From: VHCN01 sp964589935
GTDB taxonomy: Bacteria > Verrucomicrobiota > Verrucomicrobiia > Limisphaerales > VHCN01
DNA length: 64,000 bases
Direction of reading: 5' to 3'
Assembly: GCA_964589935.1 (NCBI GenBank)
Contig: CAZPVD010000002.1
Coordinates: forward strand, 62,001 to 126,000
A program made the position numbers and the translations under genes. The notes beneath the pieces were generated by a model, which saw only the letters and a list, made by a program, of their open reading frames with translations, was not told where the DNA came from and did not search any database. Below are positions 37,520-46,020 of the stretch, piece after piece. Numbering within the stretch: position 1 is the first letter of the stretch; every line of letters begins with the position of its first letter.

Positions 37520-38221
37520 ATGCGCAATCCCATCATCGTCGCGCTTGATGTGCCGGACGCAGAAAGCGCACTCAAGCTCGCCACTCAGCTCACGCCGGTC
37601 GTCGGCGCGTTCAAGGTCGGCAAGGAACTTTTCACCGCCGCCGGGCCGGATGTCGTGCGGCGCATTCGCAGCGCGGGCGGGAATGTTTTCCTCGATTTGA
37701 AATTTCACGACATCCCGAACACGGTTGCAAAGGCGGTCGAGGCCGCGACTCGTCTCGACGTGCAGATGCTCACCGTCCACACCAGCGGCGGCCCGGCGAT
37801 GCTCCGCGCCGCCGAAAAATCCGCCCAGGACACCGCGCGCTCGCTCGGCCGCACGCCGCCGCTCGTGCTCGGCGTCACCGTCCTCACGAGCCTCGACAGC
37901 GACGACCTCGGCGCGGTGGGAGTGAACTCAGACGTTGCGACGCAGGTGGAGCGGCTCGCGAAACTCGCCGCCGCGTGCGGACTGCGCGGGCTTGTTTGCT
38001 CGCCGCTGGAAATTGCGATGCTGCGAAAAATTCTGCCGGCGGAAATGCAGCTCGTCACGCCGGGCATCCGGCCCGGCGACGCGAAAGCCGACGACCAGAA
38101 GCGCACGATGTCGCCGAAGGAAGCGATTGCAGCGGGCGCGAGCTGGCTGGTGATTGGCCGCCCGATCACGGCGGCTGCGGACCCGCTTGCGGCGGCTAAA
38201 AAGATTCTCGCCTCGCTGTAG
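37520..38221 (+). CDS. pyrF: orotidine 5'-phosphate decarboxylase
   Basis: 233 residues from the ATG at 37520 (an upstream TTG at 37484 would extend it into the terminator region). Family motifs: IIVALDVPDAESAL, KVGKELFTAAGPDVV, FLDLKFHDIPNTV (the catalytic Asp-x-Lys-x-x-Asp) and VTPGIRPGDAKADDQKR, then LVIGRPITAAADP. It makes UMP from OMP, the last step of pyrimidine synthesis. It converges with the receiver gene with a 3-bp gap. Confidence 0.97.
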   Translation: MRNPIIVALDVPDAESALKLATQLTPVVGAFKVGKELFTAAGPDVVRRIRSAGGNVFLDLKFHDIPNTVAKAVEAATRLDVQMLTVHTSGGPAMLRAAEKSAQDTARSLGRTPPLVLGVTVLTSLDSDDLGAVGVNSDVATQVERLAKLAAACGLRGLVCSPLEIAMLRKILPAEMQLVTPGIRPGDAKADDQKRTMSPKEAIAAGASWLVIGRPITAAADPLAAAKKILASL

Positions 38222-38224
38222 CGC

Positions 38225-38629
38225 TCAGGCTTCGCGCGTGAGGATGCCCTCGACGAGGTTGATGAGCGCGGCGGGATAGAACGGTTTGCGTAGGAAGAGG
38301 TCAGGCTTGAAGCCGTGCGTGCGGACAAAATTTTCATCCACCTGTCCGCTGAAGAGGATCGTGCGCAGGCCGGGGCAGAGTTTTTTGCACTGTTCGATGA
38401 GTTCCATTCCGTTCATCGGCTCCATGCGAAAATCGGTAAGCAGCAGGTCGGGCTTGGCGGTCGCGTTGACGAACGCTTCGGCCGCCTGGCGCGGGTCGCT
38501 GAAAAGCTGGAGACGATAGCCGGCGGGTTCGAGGATCATGCCCACCATCTCGCAGATCATCCATTCGTCATCCACCACGAAGATGAGCGGAGACTCCGGA
38601 TTGGATTTGTCGTTGGCGGGCTTGCTCAT
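38225..38629 (-). CDS. stand-alone response regulator receiver
   Basis: 134 residues from the ATG at 38629. One receiver domain: FVVDDE (acidic pair 20-22), phospho-acceptor Asp66 in LLLTDFRMEPMNG, Ser in ILFSGQ, Lys in LRKPFYP. No output domain. It may work by protein contact with an unknown partner. No kinase gene is adjacent; the nearest kinase in the window is at 1982. Confidence 0.9.
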   Translation of the reverse strand: MSKPANDKSNPESPLIFVVDDEWMICEMVGMILEPAGYRLQLFSDPRQAAEAFVNATAKPDLLLTDFRMEPMNGMELIEQCKKLCPGLRTILFSGQVDENFVRTHGFKPDLFLRKPFYPAALINLVEGILTREA

Positions 38630-38735
38630 GCGGTGCTCGGTGCAGTCTGTTGGGGACACTAGGCTCTGCGATGGAATGTTTGCAAGGCCGTTCTCCCGGT
38701 GAATCACAAGTTAATTCCGCCCGGCCCGACGAGGC

Positions 38736-39782
38736 TCAGAGCGGGCGCGTGCGCCCGACGACGGCGAGACCCTTGAGCAGGTCCAGCGCGCGCGCCAGCA
38801 CCGGATCGCGCACCAGCGGCCGGGCCTGCTCGGGCATCCGCACCCGCGTGTCCGGCACGTCCTCATCCTCGCTCAAGCCCTCGCGGCGGCGGCGGACGAG
38901 CTCGGCTTCATTGAGACGCTTGCGCGCGCCGTTCGCAGAATCCAGCGCGGTTGAAGCCGACGGCGAGGCGGCCTTCAAGTCGCGGAAGGCGTCCTCGATG
39001 AAAAGTTTTTCGTCCGCGAGGCTCACGTTCACCGCGATGTCCGGCTGCACGCCCGTCGGGAGCAGCGGCGAACTGTCCGCGAGCCGGATGACACCGGTGG
39101 AGACGCGCAGCCGCTGGCCGTTGCTCAGCGAAAACTCCTTGAACTGGCTCGCCTCGCCCGCGGTCGCGCCGCCGATGAGCAGGCCGATGCGGTTGAGGCG
39201 CACGAGCGACGCGAGCGCCTCGGCCGCACCGGAGGTCTGCCGGTTGACGAGGACAGCGACGGGCAGCACGACGGCTTTGTCCTTCGCGGTCGAGCTGAAG
39301 GTCTTGCCGCCGACTTCGATCTGCGGCTTCGCAGCCGTGACGAAGAGATCAGCGACCGCCGTGGCCGCGGCGTAGTCATTGCCCTTCGCGAAGCGCAGGT
39401 CGAGCACAAGGCCCTTGAGCTTTTTCTCGCCGCTCACTTTGTCGAGGCTCGCCTTGAACTGTCCGGCAAGGCCGGGACCGACGCGGCTGACACGCCAGTA
39501 GGCAAACGCCTCGTCGAACATGTTTGTGCGTGTGAGCGAACCCGGCACATCCACGTCCGCAGAATCGCTTGCGAGCACAACGCGGCCCTTGAGCTTTTCG
39601 AGCAGCCCGTCCAGAGCGAGCCGGTCAAGCTCCGTCGCGTCCATGCCGGCGAGATTCGAGCGAACAAGGCCGAGAACTTCCTGAAAGTTCGCGGGCTTGG
39701 CCGGCTCGGCGGCGCGGATTGAAACGACGAAGGCAACGGCGACGATGCAAATCAGGCAAAAAGTCAAACGCGCGCTCTTCAT
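38736..39782 (-). CDS. S41 peptidase-fold protein with apparently lost catalytic residues
   Basis: 348 residues from the ATG at 39782. Signal peptide (hydrophobic to about 25). The fold is recognisable as the C-terminal processing protease (S41) family: GLVLDLRFAKGNDYAAA, then LVNRQTSGAAEALASL and IGLLIGGATAGEASQFKEFSL, and VSTGVIRLADSSPLLPTGVQPDI. Aligned by eye on the conserved NR....AxE, the catalytic Ser falls on Gly (a Ser is one position earlier) and the Lys of TFGK falls on Glu. No PDZ domain is obvious. It may be a pseudopeptidase or use another residue set. The C-terminus is charged and variable. Confidence 0.7.
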   Translation of the reverse strand: MKSARLTFCLICIVAVAFVVSIRAAEPAKPANFQEVLGLVRSNLAGMDATELDRLALDGLLEKLKGRVVLASDSADVDVPGSLTRTNMFDEAFAYWRVSRVGPGLAGQFKASLDKVSGEKKLKGLVLDLRFAKGNDYAAATAVADLFVTAAKPQIEVGGKTFSSTAKDKAVVLPVAVLVNRQTSGAAEALASLVRLNRIGLLIGGATAGEASQFKEFSLSNGQRLRVSTGVIRLADSSPLLPTGVQPDIAVNVSLADEKLFIEDAFRDLKAASPSASTALDSANGARKRLNEAELVRRRREGLSEDEDVPDTRVRMPEQARPLVRDPVLARALDLLKGLAVVGRTRPL

Positions 39783-39900
39783 AAGGCCATTCTGTTCACG
39801 ACTGCGCAAGCGGCTGCAATCAAATTAGACGAGAACCCCGGAGGCCGCTTGAGAAAATCGTGTCGGATTTCAACCGCCGGCGCCGATATACTTGAAAACG

Positions 39901-41559
39901 ATGACAACCGACTCGGATTTGCTGCGACGTTTCTTGGGTGATAACTCGCAGGATGCCTTTGCCGAACTGGTTCGGCGCCATCTGAACCTGGTGTATTCCG
40001 CAGCGCTGCGGCAGGTTCGTTCACCGCAACTGGCCGAAGAAGTCTCGCAATCCGTTTTCACCGACCTCGCGCGGCAGGCGCACACGCTAAAGCCGGATAC
40101 CATCCTCAGCGCCTGGCTGTATCAGGTTGCGCGCCGGGCGGCTGTGGACGTGATCCGCCGCGAGTCGCGCCGCCAGTTGCGCGAGCAGATAGCCTCTGAG
40201 ATGCACGCCATGAACGCAACCTCTGCCGACTGGGCGCACGTCGAGCCATTGCTGGACGAAGCGATGGACGCGCTCGACGCCGCCGACCGCAGCGCCGTGC
40301 TGCTCCGCTACTTCGAGAACAAATCACTCCGCGAGGTCGGCGCGGCGCTCGGCACGTCTGACGACACCGCGCAAAAACGCGTGAGCCGCGCTGTGGAACG
40401 GCTGCGCGAATTCTTCGCCAAGCGCGGCGTCACCATTGGTGCAAGCGGACTGGTCGCTGTTATCTCCGCCAACGCCGTCCAAGCCGCGCCCGTTGGATTG
40501 GCCGTCACGATTTCAACCGCTGCTGCCGTAGCCGGAACAGCCATTACAACCACCGCAACCAAAGTTATCGCCATGACAACACTCCAAAAAACGTTAATCG
40601 CCGCAACCCTCGCCGCTGCCGTTGGCGTGGTATTCCATGAAGCCCGCCAGATCACCAGTTTGCGCGAAGAAAACCAGCGCCTCCAGAAACAGCAAGCGCC
40701 GCTGGCCGGACAAATCCAGCAATTGCAACGTGAACGCGACAATGCAACCAACCGACTGGCTGCCGTGACGGACGAACTGGCCAACGCAAAAAAATATCCG
40801 TCAGAAGTGGTCAAACTCCGTGGCCAGGTGGGGGTGTTGCGCCAGGAGAAAGCCGACATCGGGAACAAGAGCGCCCTGAGCAAAATCACCGCCGATCCCG
40901 AAACCCGGAAAATCATTCGGGAACAGCAAAAGTTCGGCATGAGCCTCCTTTACGCCGACCTGGTTAAGAGCCTGAAGCTGAAACCCGAACTGGCTGGACA
41001 ATTCAATGACCTGCTGGCCGATCATGTCATGGACAACATCGATCTGATCACGCAGGCGTTGCATGACAACAAGAGCGGCACCGAGATAGACCGCTTGTTC
41101 TCCGCCCAGGATTCGACTTTACATGACAAGCTGGCGGCCCTCGTCGGACAGGACGGCCTGGCGCAATACTTGGATTACTCGAAGAATCTCGTCAGCACCT
41201 TGACCACCGCGCAATTCGAGGAAAGCCTGACCGGCGACAAGGAGGCCAAGGCGGACAAGAAGAAACAACTGTTGCAGACAGTGCAGGAGGAAACCCGGGC
41301 GGCATTGGCCGTGGCCGGATTGCCCGCCGATTTTCAGACGGTGCCCATGCTGAACTTTCGCAACATCGCCTCCGAAGAGACAGCGGACCGAAGCCTCAAA
41401 CTCATGGACAGCATCTACGAACGCGTTGGTGCGCGTGCAACTTCTTTTCTCACTGCGGATGAACTGAACAAGTTTCAGGAGTTCTGGAAAAAAGCGCACG
41501 AAAACAGCCAGGCGATGCTCCTGATGAACCGCAAGATGATGGCTCCCATCGCCAAGTGA
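39901..41559 (+). CDS. ECF sigma factor fused to a membrane and extracytoplasmic domain
   Basis: 552 residues from the ATG at 39901. Sigma region 2 about 15-85 (LVRRHLNLVYSAALRQV, SAWLYQVARRAAVDVIR) and region 4 about 115-170 (VLLRYFENKSLREVGAALG, DDTAQKRVSRAVERLR). Then the linker KRGVTIGASGLVAVISANAVQ and an Ala/Thr-rich hydrophobic stretch, a membrane helix (about 228-246), a coiled coil (about 250-310) and a ~240-residue domain of unknown function. Such fusions are known in Verrucomicrobiota; the outer part is thought to sense signals or act as a built-in regulator. It is divergent from the S41-like gene, 118 bp away. Confidence 0.9.
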   Translation: MTTDSDLLRRFLGDNSQDAFAELVRRHLNLVYSAALRQVRSPQLAEEVSQSVFTDLARQAHTLKPDTILSAWLYQVARRAAVDVIRRESRRQLREQIASEMHAMNATSADWAHVEPLLDEAMDALDAADRSAVLLRYFENKSLREVGAALGTSDDTAQKRVSRAVERLREFFAKRGVTIGASGLVAVISANAVQAAPVGLAVTISTAAAVAGTAITTTATKVIAMTTLQKTLIAATLAAAVGVVFHEARQITSLREENQRLQKQQAPLAGQIQQLQRERDNATNRLAAVTDELANAKKYPSEVVKLRGQVGVLRQEKADIGNKSALSKITADPETRKIIREQQKFGMSLLYADLVKSLKLKPELAGQFNDLLADHVMDNIDLITQALHDNKSGTEIDRLFSAQDSTLHDKLAALVGQDGLAQYLDYSKNLVSTLTTAQFEESLTGDKEAKADKKKQLLQTVQEETRAALAVAGLPADFQTVPMLNFRNIASEETADRSLKLMDSIYERVGARATSFLTADELNKFQEFWKKAHENSQAMLLMNRKMMAPIAK

Positions 41560-41581
41560 CTGGCGGCACGAGGACGCCTGC

Positions 41582-41619
41582 GCCCGGCATTTATTCCGCT
41601 TCAGCGTGCGCCGGGCTTT
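41582..41619 (+). terminator. weak terminator-like hairpin after the sigma-factor gene
   Basis: Stem 41582-41588 with 41610-41616 (GCCCGGC / GCCGGGC), a long 21-base loop and only TTT after it. It lies 23 bp past the gene's stop. Confidence 0.3.
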
Positions 41620-41654
41620 GGTGATCTCACGTTATCAAGCATTCGGACGGTGAT

Positions 41655-42950
41655 TTATTTTGACAGCCCCTTCGCCGCGATGTCGTGACGGAAGTGCGCC
41701 CCATCGAAGGTAATTCTTTCCACCGCCGCATAAGCTGCATCGCGCGCCGAAGACAAATCCTTCGCCCACGCAGTCACGCCGAGGACGCGGCCACCGTTGG
41801 TCACGGTGGCACCGTCCTTCTTCGCGGTGCCGGCATGGAAAACCTTGGTGCTCGGCAGCGCGTTCGCGGCGTCGAGGCCAGTGATGACTTTTCCTTTCGC
41901 GTAATTGCCCGGATAGCCGCCACTGGCCATCACGACGCACACGCTCGCGTTCGCGCTCCACTTGAGTTCAACGTTCGCGAGACGGCCTTCGACGCTGGCG
42001 AGCAGCAGTTCGACAAGGTCGTTTTCCAAGCGCGTCAGATAAACCTGCGTCTCCGGATCGCCGAAGCGGGCGTTGAACTCCAGCACCTTCGGCCCGGCTT
42101 TCGTAAGCATCACGCCGGGATAAAGCAGGCCGCGAAAATCAATGCCGTCCACCGCGCAGCCGCGCAGCCACGGCTGGAGAATCGCGTCACCGACCGACCT
42201 CAACTCCGCGTCGCTGAGAAATGGCGCGGGCGAATACGCGCCCATGCCGCCGGTGTTGAGGCCGGCGTCGCCGTCGAGGGCGCGCTTGTGGTCCTGCGAC
42301 GTGGGAAAAAGTTTTGCCACCGTGCCGTCGCAGAGCGCGTGCAGTGAAATCTCCATGCCTTCGAGCAGTTCCTGAATCACCACGCGCCGGCCCGCCGCGC
42401 CAAAGGCTTTGCTCACCATGATTTCGTCAATCGCCCGATTGGCCTCACGGACACTCGTCGTGAGAAGCACGCCCTTGCCGAGCGCGAGTCCGTCGGCCTT
42501 CACGGCGCAACGGCCTTCAAGTGATGCGGCGAATTTTTTTGCCGCGACCGGATCGGTGAAGTTGCCGGACTTCGCGGTCGGGATGCCGTGCCGCTCCATG
42601 AAGTCCTGCGAAAAAACTTTCGACGCCTCAAACTGCGCGGCCTTTTTGTTCGGCCCCCAAATCTTGAAGCCGCTCACCTGGAATAAATCCACGATGCCGA
42701 GCGCGAGCGGGTTGTCCGGGCCGACGACGGTGAGGTCGGGGTTTTCGCGCTTCGCGAAATCGAGGAGCGACGCGAGGTCCTCCGCTCCCACGGACACGCA
42801 CTCGACAAGCGCGCCGCTTTTCGCGAGACGCTCTTCACCAATGCCCGCGTTGCCGGGCGCGCACCACATCCGCGTGACGTGCGGGGACCGCGCAAGCTTC
42901 CAGACGAGCGCGTGCTCACGCCCGCCGGACCCGATGACCAGAAGTTTCAT
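41655..42950 (-). CDS. purD: phosphoribosylamine--glycine ligase
   Basis: 431 residues from the ATG at 42950. ATP-grasp enzyme with MKLLVIGSGGREHALVWKL, VVGPDNPLALGIVD, AVKADGLALGKGV, a lid with TSQDHKRALDGDAGLNTGGMGAYSPAP, and FNARFGDPETQV. It makes glycinamide ribonucleotide, step 2 of de novo purine synthesis. It is the last gene of the purine operon and overlaps the preceding membrane-protein gene by four bases (ATGA). Confidence 0.98.
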   Translation of the reverse strand: MKLLVIGSGGREHALVWKLARSPHVTRMWCAPGNAGIGEERLAKSGALVECVSVGAEDLASLLDFAKRENPDLTVVGPDNPLALGIVDLFQVSGFKIWGPNKKAAQFEASKVFSQDFMERHGIPTAKSGNFTDPVAAKKFAASLEGRCAVKADGLALGKGVLLTTSVREANRAIDEIMVSKAFGAAGRRVVIQELLEGMEISLHALCDGTVAKLFPTSQDHKRALDGDAGLNTGGMGAYSPAPFLSDAELRSVGDAILQPWLRGCAVDGIDFRGLLYPGVMLTKAGPKVLEFNARFGDPETQVYLTRLENDLVELLLASVEGRLANVELKWSANASVCVVMASGGYPGNYAKGKVITGLDAANALPSTKVFHAGTAKKDGATVTNGGRVLGVTAWAKDLSSARDAAYAAVERITFDGAHFRHDIAAKGLSK

Positions 42951-43408
42951 TGGCGGGGTTTGTTTTCCTCCTGCTCGTGGTCTTCGTTCAGGAATTTGAT
43001 GACGCGCCACATCGCGAAACCCACAACGCCGAGCGCGAGGCTCGCGAGCACGAGGCCGATGAAAATTTCCTTTAGCTTCTCGCCGCCGGTGAGCTTGAGC
43101 GGGATGAACACGTAGGCCGCGAGCGCCGCAATGACGATGGGCAGTGAGCACGCGAGAAAACGGCTGCGTCCCGTGCGCGCAGACGGCGAGACGAGCACGC
43201 GCCCGACGATGAGCCAGTAGAGCCAGCCCAGCGCCGCGCCCGCGAGAAACGCGGCGACTGACATCCCGGACCAGACAAAGGCCACGCCCGTCGGCGTCTT
43301 CTGCAACGCCTGCACGATGAGTCCGAACAGGCCGAAGCAGAACATCGTCGCCAGCGTGGCCACGCGGAGGAACGTGCCGTCGCTGCGAGGTTGAAGAGGT
43401 TCAGTCAT
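42947..43408 (-). CDS. small four-helix membrane protein in the purine operon
   Basis: 153 residues from the ATG at 43408, with four predicted membrane segments (about 16-36, 46-72, 84-106 and 116-140) and a charged C-terminus (DHEQEENKPRQ). Not recognised. Its stop overlaps purD by ATGA and it starts 36 bp after purM, so it is translated as part of the purine operon. No link to purine metabolism is visible. Confidence 0.7.
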   Translation of the reverse strand: MTEPLQPRSDGTFLRVATLATMFCFGLFGLIVQALQKTPTGVAFVWSGMSVAAFLAGAALGWLYWLIVGRVLVSPSARTGRSRFLACSLPIVIAALAAYVFIPLKLTGGEKLKEIFIGLVLASLALGVVGFAMWRVIKFLNEDHEQEENKPRQ

Positions 43409-43444
43409 TTCGTCCCGGTCGAACACGACCGTGTGGTGATGTCT

Positions 43445-44515
43445 TCAAACAACTCGTGCCTTGCCTGCGCCCTTCACCACTTCGCCGATGAGCCAGGCTT
43501 TGTGCTTTTGCGCGCGGATGAATTTCAGCACGGCATCCGCCTTGTCCGCCGCGACGATGGCGACCATGCCGATGCCCATGTTGAAGACTTGATAGAGTTC
43601 CTCGTCCGGCACGCCGCTCTTTTGTTCGATGATCTGGAAGATGGGCAGCATGTCCCACGAACCTTTTTTGATGACGACGTCGAGTGATTTCGGCAGCACG
43701 CGCGGGATGTTGTCCACGAAACCGCCGCCGGTGATGTGGGCGAAGGCCTTGACAGGAAACGCGGAACGCGGAACGCGGAACGCGGAATTGTTGAAGCGCT
43801 TGAGCAATGATTGAACGAGCGGGCCGTAGCTGACGTGGATTTTGAGCAACTCCGCGCCGAGAGTGAGTTTCGAGCCGGGGATGCGGCTGGAGATTTTCAA
43901 CTTCAACTGATCGAAAAAGATTTTGCGTCCGAGCGAATAGCCGTTCGTGTGCAGGCCGCTGGATTCGATGCCGATGACGACGTCGCCGCGCTTCACGGTT
44001 TTCTGGCCGTTGAGCATCCGGGATTTTTCCGCCACGCCGACGATCGTGCCGCTCACGTCGTATTCGCCCTTCTGGTAGAAGCCGGGCATCTGCGCGGTTT
44101 CGCCGCCGATGAGCGCACAGTTGTTTTCCGCGCAGGCGCGGGCAAAGCCTTTGATGATTTCGGTGAAGACGTGCGGCTCAAGTTTGCCCGTGCCGAGATA
44201 ATCGAGGAAGAACAGCGGCTCCGCGCCGAGCACCGCGATGTCGTTGACGCAATGGTTCACAAGGTCCGCGCCGATGGTGTCGTGCTTGTTCATGGCGAAG
44301 GCGATCTTGAGTTTGGTTCCGACGCCATCCACGGACGACACGAGCACCGGCTCGCGGTATTTCTTGAGATCAAGCTGGAAGAGGCCGCCGAAGCCACCGA
44401 CCTTGCCGAGCACCTCCCGGCGATGCGTGCTGGCGAGCAGTTGCGGCAACGTGGCCTTGACTTTATTGCCGAGATCAATGTCAACGCCGGCGGCGGCGTA
44501 TGCTTTTTGTTTCAT
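43445..44515 (-). CDS. purM: phosphoribosylformylglycinamidine cyclo-ligase
   Basis: 356 residues from the ATG at 44515. Makes AIR from FGAM. Motifs: SSVDGVGTKLKIAF, LVNHCVNDIAVLGAEPLFFLDY, IGGETAQMPGFY, VIGIESSGLHTNGYSL and AFAHITGGGFVDNIPRVL. Residues about 242-253 (NNSAFRVPRSAF) interrupt an otherwise normal KRFPVKAFAHITGGG segment and are encoded by four copies of an 8-base repeat (43757-43792). Without them the length matches other PurM proteins. Fourth enzyme of the operon, after purF. Confidence 0.96.
   Translation of the reverse strand: MKQKAYAAAGVDIDLGNKVKATLPQLLASTHRREVLGKVGGFGGLFQLDLKKYREPVLVSSVDGVGTKLKIAFAMNKHDTIGADLVNHCVNDIAVLGAEPLFFLDYLGTGKLEPHVFTEIIKGFARACAENNCALIGGETAQMPGFYQKGEYDVSGTIVGVAEKSRMLNGQKTVKRGDVVIGIESSGLHTNGYSLGRKIFFDQLKLKISSRIPGSKLTLGAELLKIHVSYGPLVQSLLKRFNNSAFRVPRSAFPVKAFAHITGGGFVDNIPRVLPKSLDVVIKKGSWDMLPIFQIIEQKSGVPDEELYQVFNMGIGMVAIVAADKADAVLKFIRAQKHKAWLIGEVVKGAGKARVV
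43757..43792 (-). repeat. GAACGCG tandem repeat inserted in purM
   Basis: Four near-exact copies of an 8-base unit (CGCGGAA with one extra) on the plus strand, 36 bases long in total, exactly 12 codons. The flanking codons read smoothly across it if it is removed. Confidence 0.8.
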
Positions 44516-44556
44516 TGAGCGAATGCAGAATTCAGAAGAAGTCTCCTGAAATCGGA

Positions 44557-46020
44557 TCACAGCAGCCGCGGCTGCATTTCCTCTTTTGCGAGGGCTTCGC
44601 CGAGGCTTTCGACGCGGGCACGGCGGCGTTCCATGATGTGCTTGTCCACGAGCGGGTCATAAGGCACGGGATAACTGCCGTCATAACATGCCATGCAGAA
44701 GGATTCGCGCGGCAGGCCGGTGGCCTTGACCATGCCGTCCTGCGTGAGGTAGGCGAGCGAGTCGGCGTTCAAATAACGGCGGATTTCATCCACGGAATTG
44801 TTCGCCGCCATGAGCTTGTTGCGGTCGGGGAAATCAATGCCATAGACGCACGGGTTCCTGTGCGGCGGACAGCTCACGCGCACGTGGACTTCCTTCGCGC
44901 CGGCTTCCTTGAGCGTCTTGACGCGCGCCTTGCACGTGGTGCCGCGCACGATGGAGTCGTCCACGATGATGACGCGCTTGCCCCGCACGAGCTCGGGAAT
45001 GAGGTTCAGTTTCACGCGCACGTTGAAGTCGCGGATGAGCTGCGAGGGCTGGAGAAAGCTGCGGCCGATGTAGTGATTGCGCACGAAGGCCATCTCGTAG
45101 GGCAGGCCGGTTTCGAGCGCGTAGCCGAGCGCGGCGCAGTTGCCGCTGTCGGGCACGGGCACGACGACGTCGGCGGGGACGTGGCTTTCGCGCGCGAGCT
45201 GGCGGCCCATCTCGACGCGCACGCGATAGACGTTACGGTTCGCAATCGTGCTGTCGGGCCGGGCGAAATAAACGTATTCGAAGATGCAGAACGCGCGCCG
45301 CTCGTGATCAGGAAACGCCTGCAAACTGCGCACACCGTCCTTGTCAATGATGACAATCTCGCCGGGCGCGACGTCGCGGACGAACTTCGCATGAATCAAA
45401 TCCAGCGCGCACGTTTCGCTCGCGAGAACCCAGCCGTGGTCGAGCTTGCCGATGCAGAGCGGCCGGAAGCCGTGCGGGTCGCGCACGCCGATCAGCTCGC
45501 TCTCGGTCATGATGACGAGCGAGAAGGCGCCCTCAATGCGGCGCACGGTCTGGATGAGATTGTTGTCCGAGCCGCCGAGCGTCGGCTGCGCCATCAGGTG
45601 CAGGATGATTTCGCTGTCAACGGTGGTCTGGAAAATTGAGCCCTTCGATTCGAGTTCCTCGCGAAGCTGCGCGGCGTTGGTGAGGTTGCCGTTGTGCGCG
45701 ATGGCGATCTGCCCGCGTGAGCAGTCCACCGTGAGCGGCTGGGCGTTGCGCAGATGCGAGCTGCCGGTGGTCGAATAGCGCGTGTGCCCGACTGCCATTT
45801 CGCCGACAAGTCCGTGGAGGATGTTGCCGTCAAAAATCTGCGACACCAGCCCCATGCCGCGATGCACGCGGAACTGCTGCCCGTCGCTCGTCACGATGCC
45901 CGCGCTCTCCTGCCCGCGATGCTGGAGCGCGTAAAGGCCGTAGTAGGTCAGCTCCGCGGCGTTCGGATGGCCGAACACGCCGAAAAGGCCGCAGTAATGC
46001 TTGGGATAATCGTGGGACAT
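44557..46020 (-). CDS. purF: amidophosphoribosyltransferase
   Basis: 487 residues from the ATG at 46020. Committed step of purine synthesis. A short propeptide precedes the catalytic Cys in HYCGLFGVFGH, as in the B. subtilis class. Ntn glutaminase motifs: GLYALQHRGQESAGI and HNGNLTNAAQL. PRPP site: VIIVDDSIVRGTT. Cysteines for a 4Fe-4S cluster are present in RAFCIFEYVYFARPDS, VSCPPHRNPC and SFCMACYDGSYP. Its start overlaps the purL stop by one base (TGATG). Confidence 0.98.
   Translation of the reverse strand: MSHDYPKHYCGLFGVFGHPNAAELTYYGLYALQHRGQESAGIVTSDGQQFRVHRGMGLVSQIFDGNILHGLVGEMAVGHTRYSTTGSSHLRNAQPLTVDCSRGQIAIAHNGNLTNAAQLREELESKGSIFQTTVDSEIILHLMAQPTLGGSDNNLIQTVRRIEGAFSLVIMTESELIGVRDPHGFRPLCIGKLDHGWVLASETCALDLIHAKFVRDVAPGEIVIIDKDGVRSLQAFPDHERRAFCIFEYVYFARPDSTIANRNVYRVRVEMGRQLARESHVPADVVVPVPDSGNCAALGYALETGLPYEMAFVRNHYIGRSFLQPSQLIRDFNVRVKLNLIPELVRGKRVIIVDDSIVRGTTCKARVKTLKEAGAKEVHVRVSCPPHRNPCVYGIDFPDRNKLMAANNSVDEIRRYLNADSLAYLTQDGMVKATGLPRESFCMACYDGSYPVPYDPLVDKHIMERRRARVESLGEALAKEEMQPRLL

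Noticed and set aside
43757..43792. Tandem repeat considered as a CRISPR or minisatellite array
   Set aside because: Unit is 8 bases with no spacers and it lies within purM; no CRISPR array or cas gene is present anywhere in the window.
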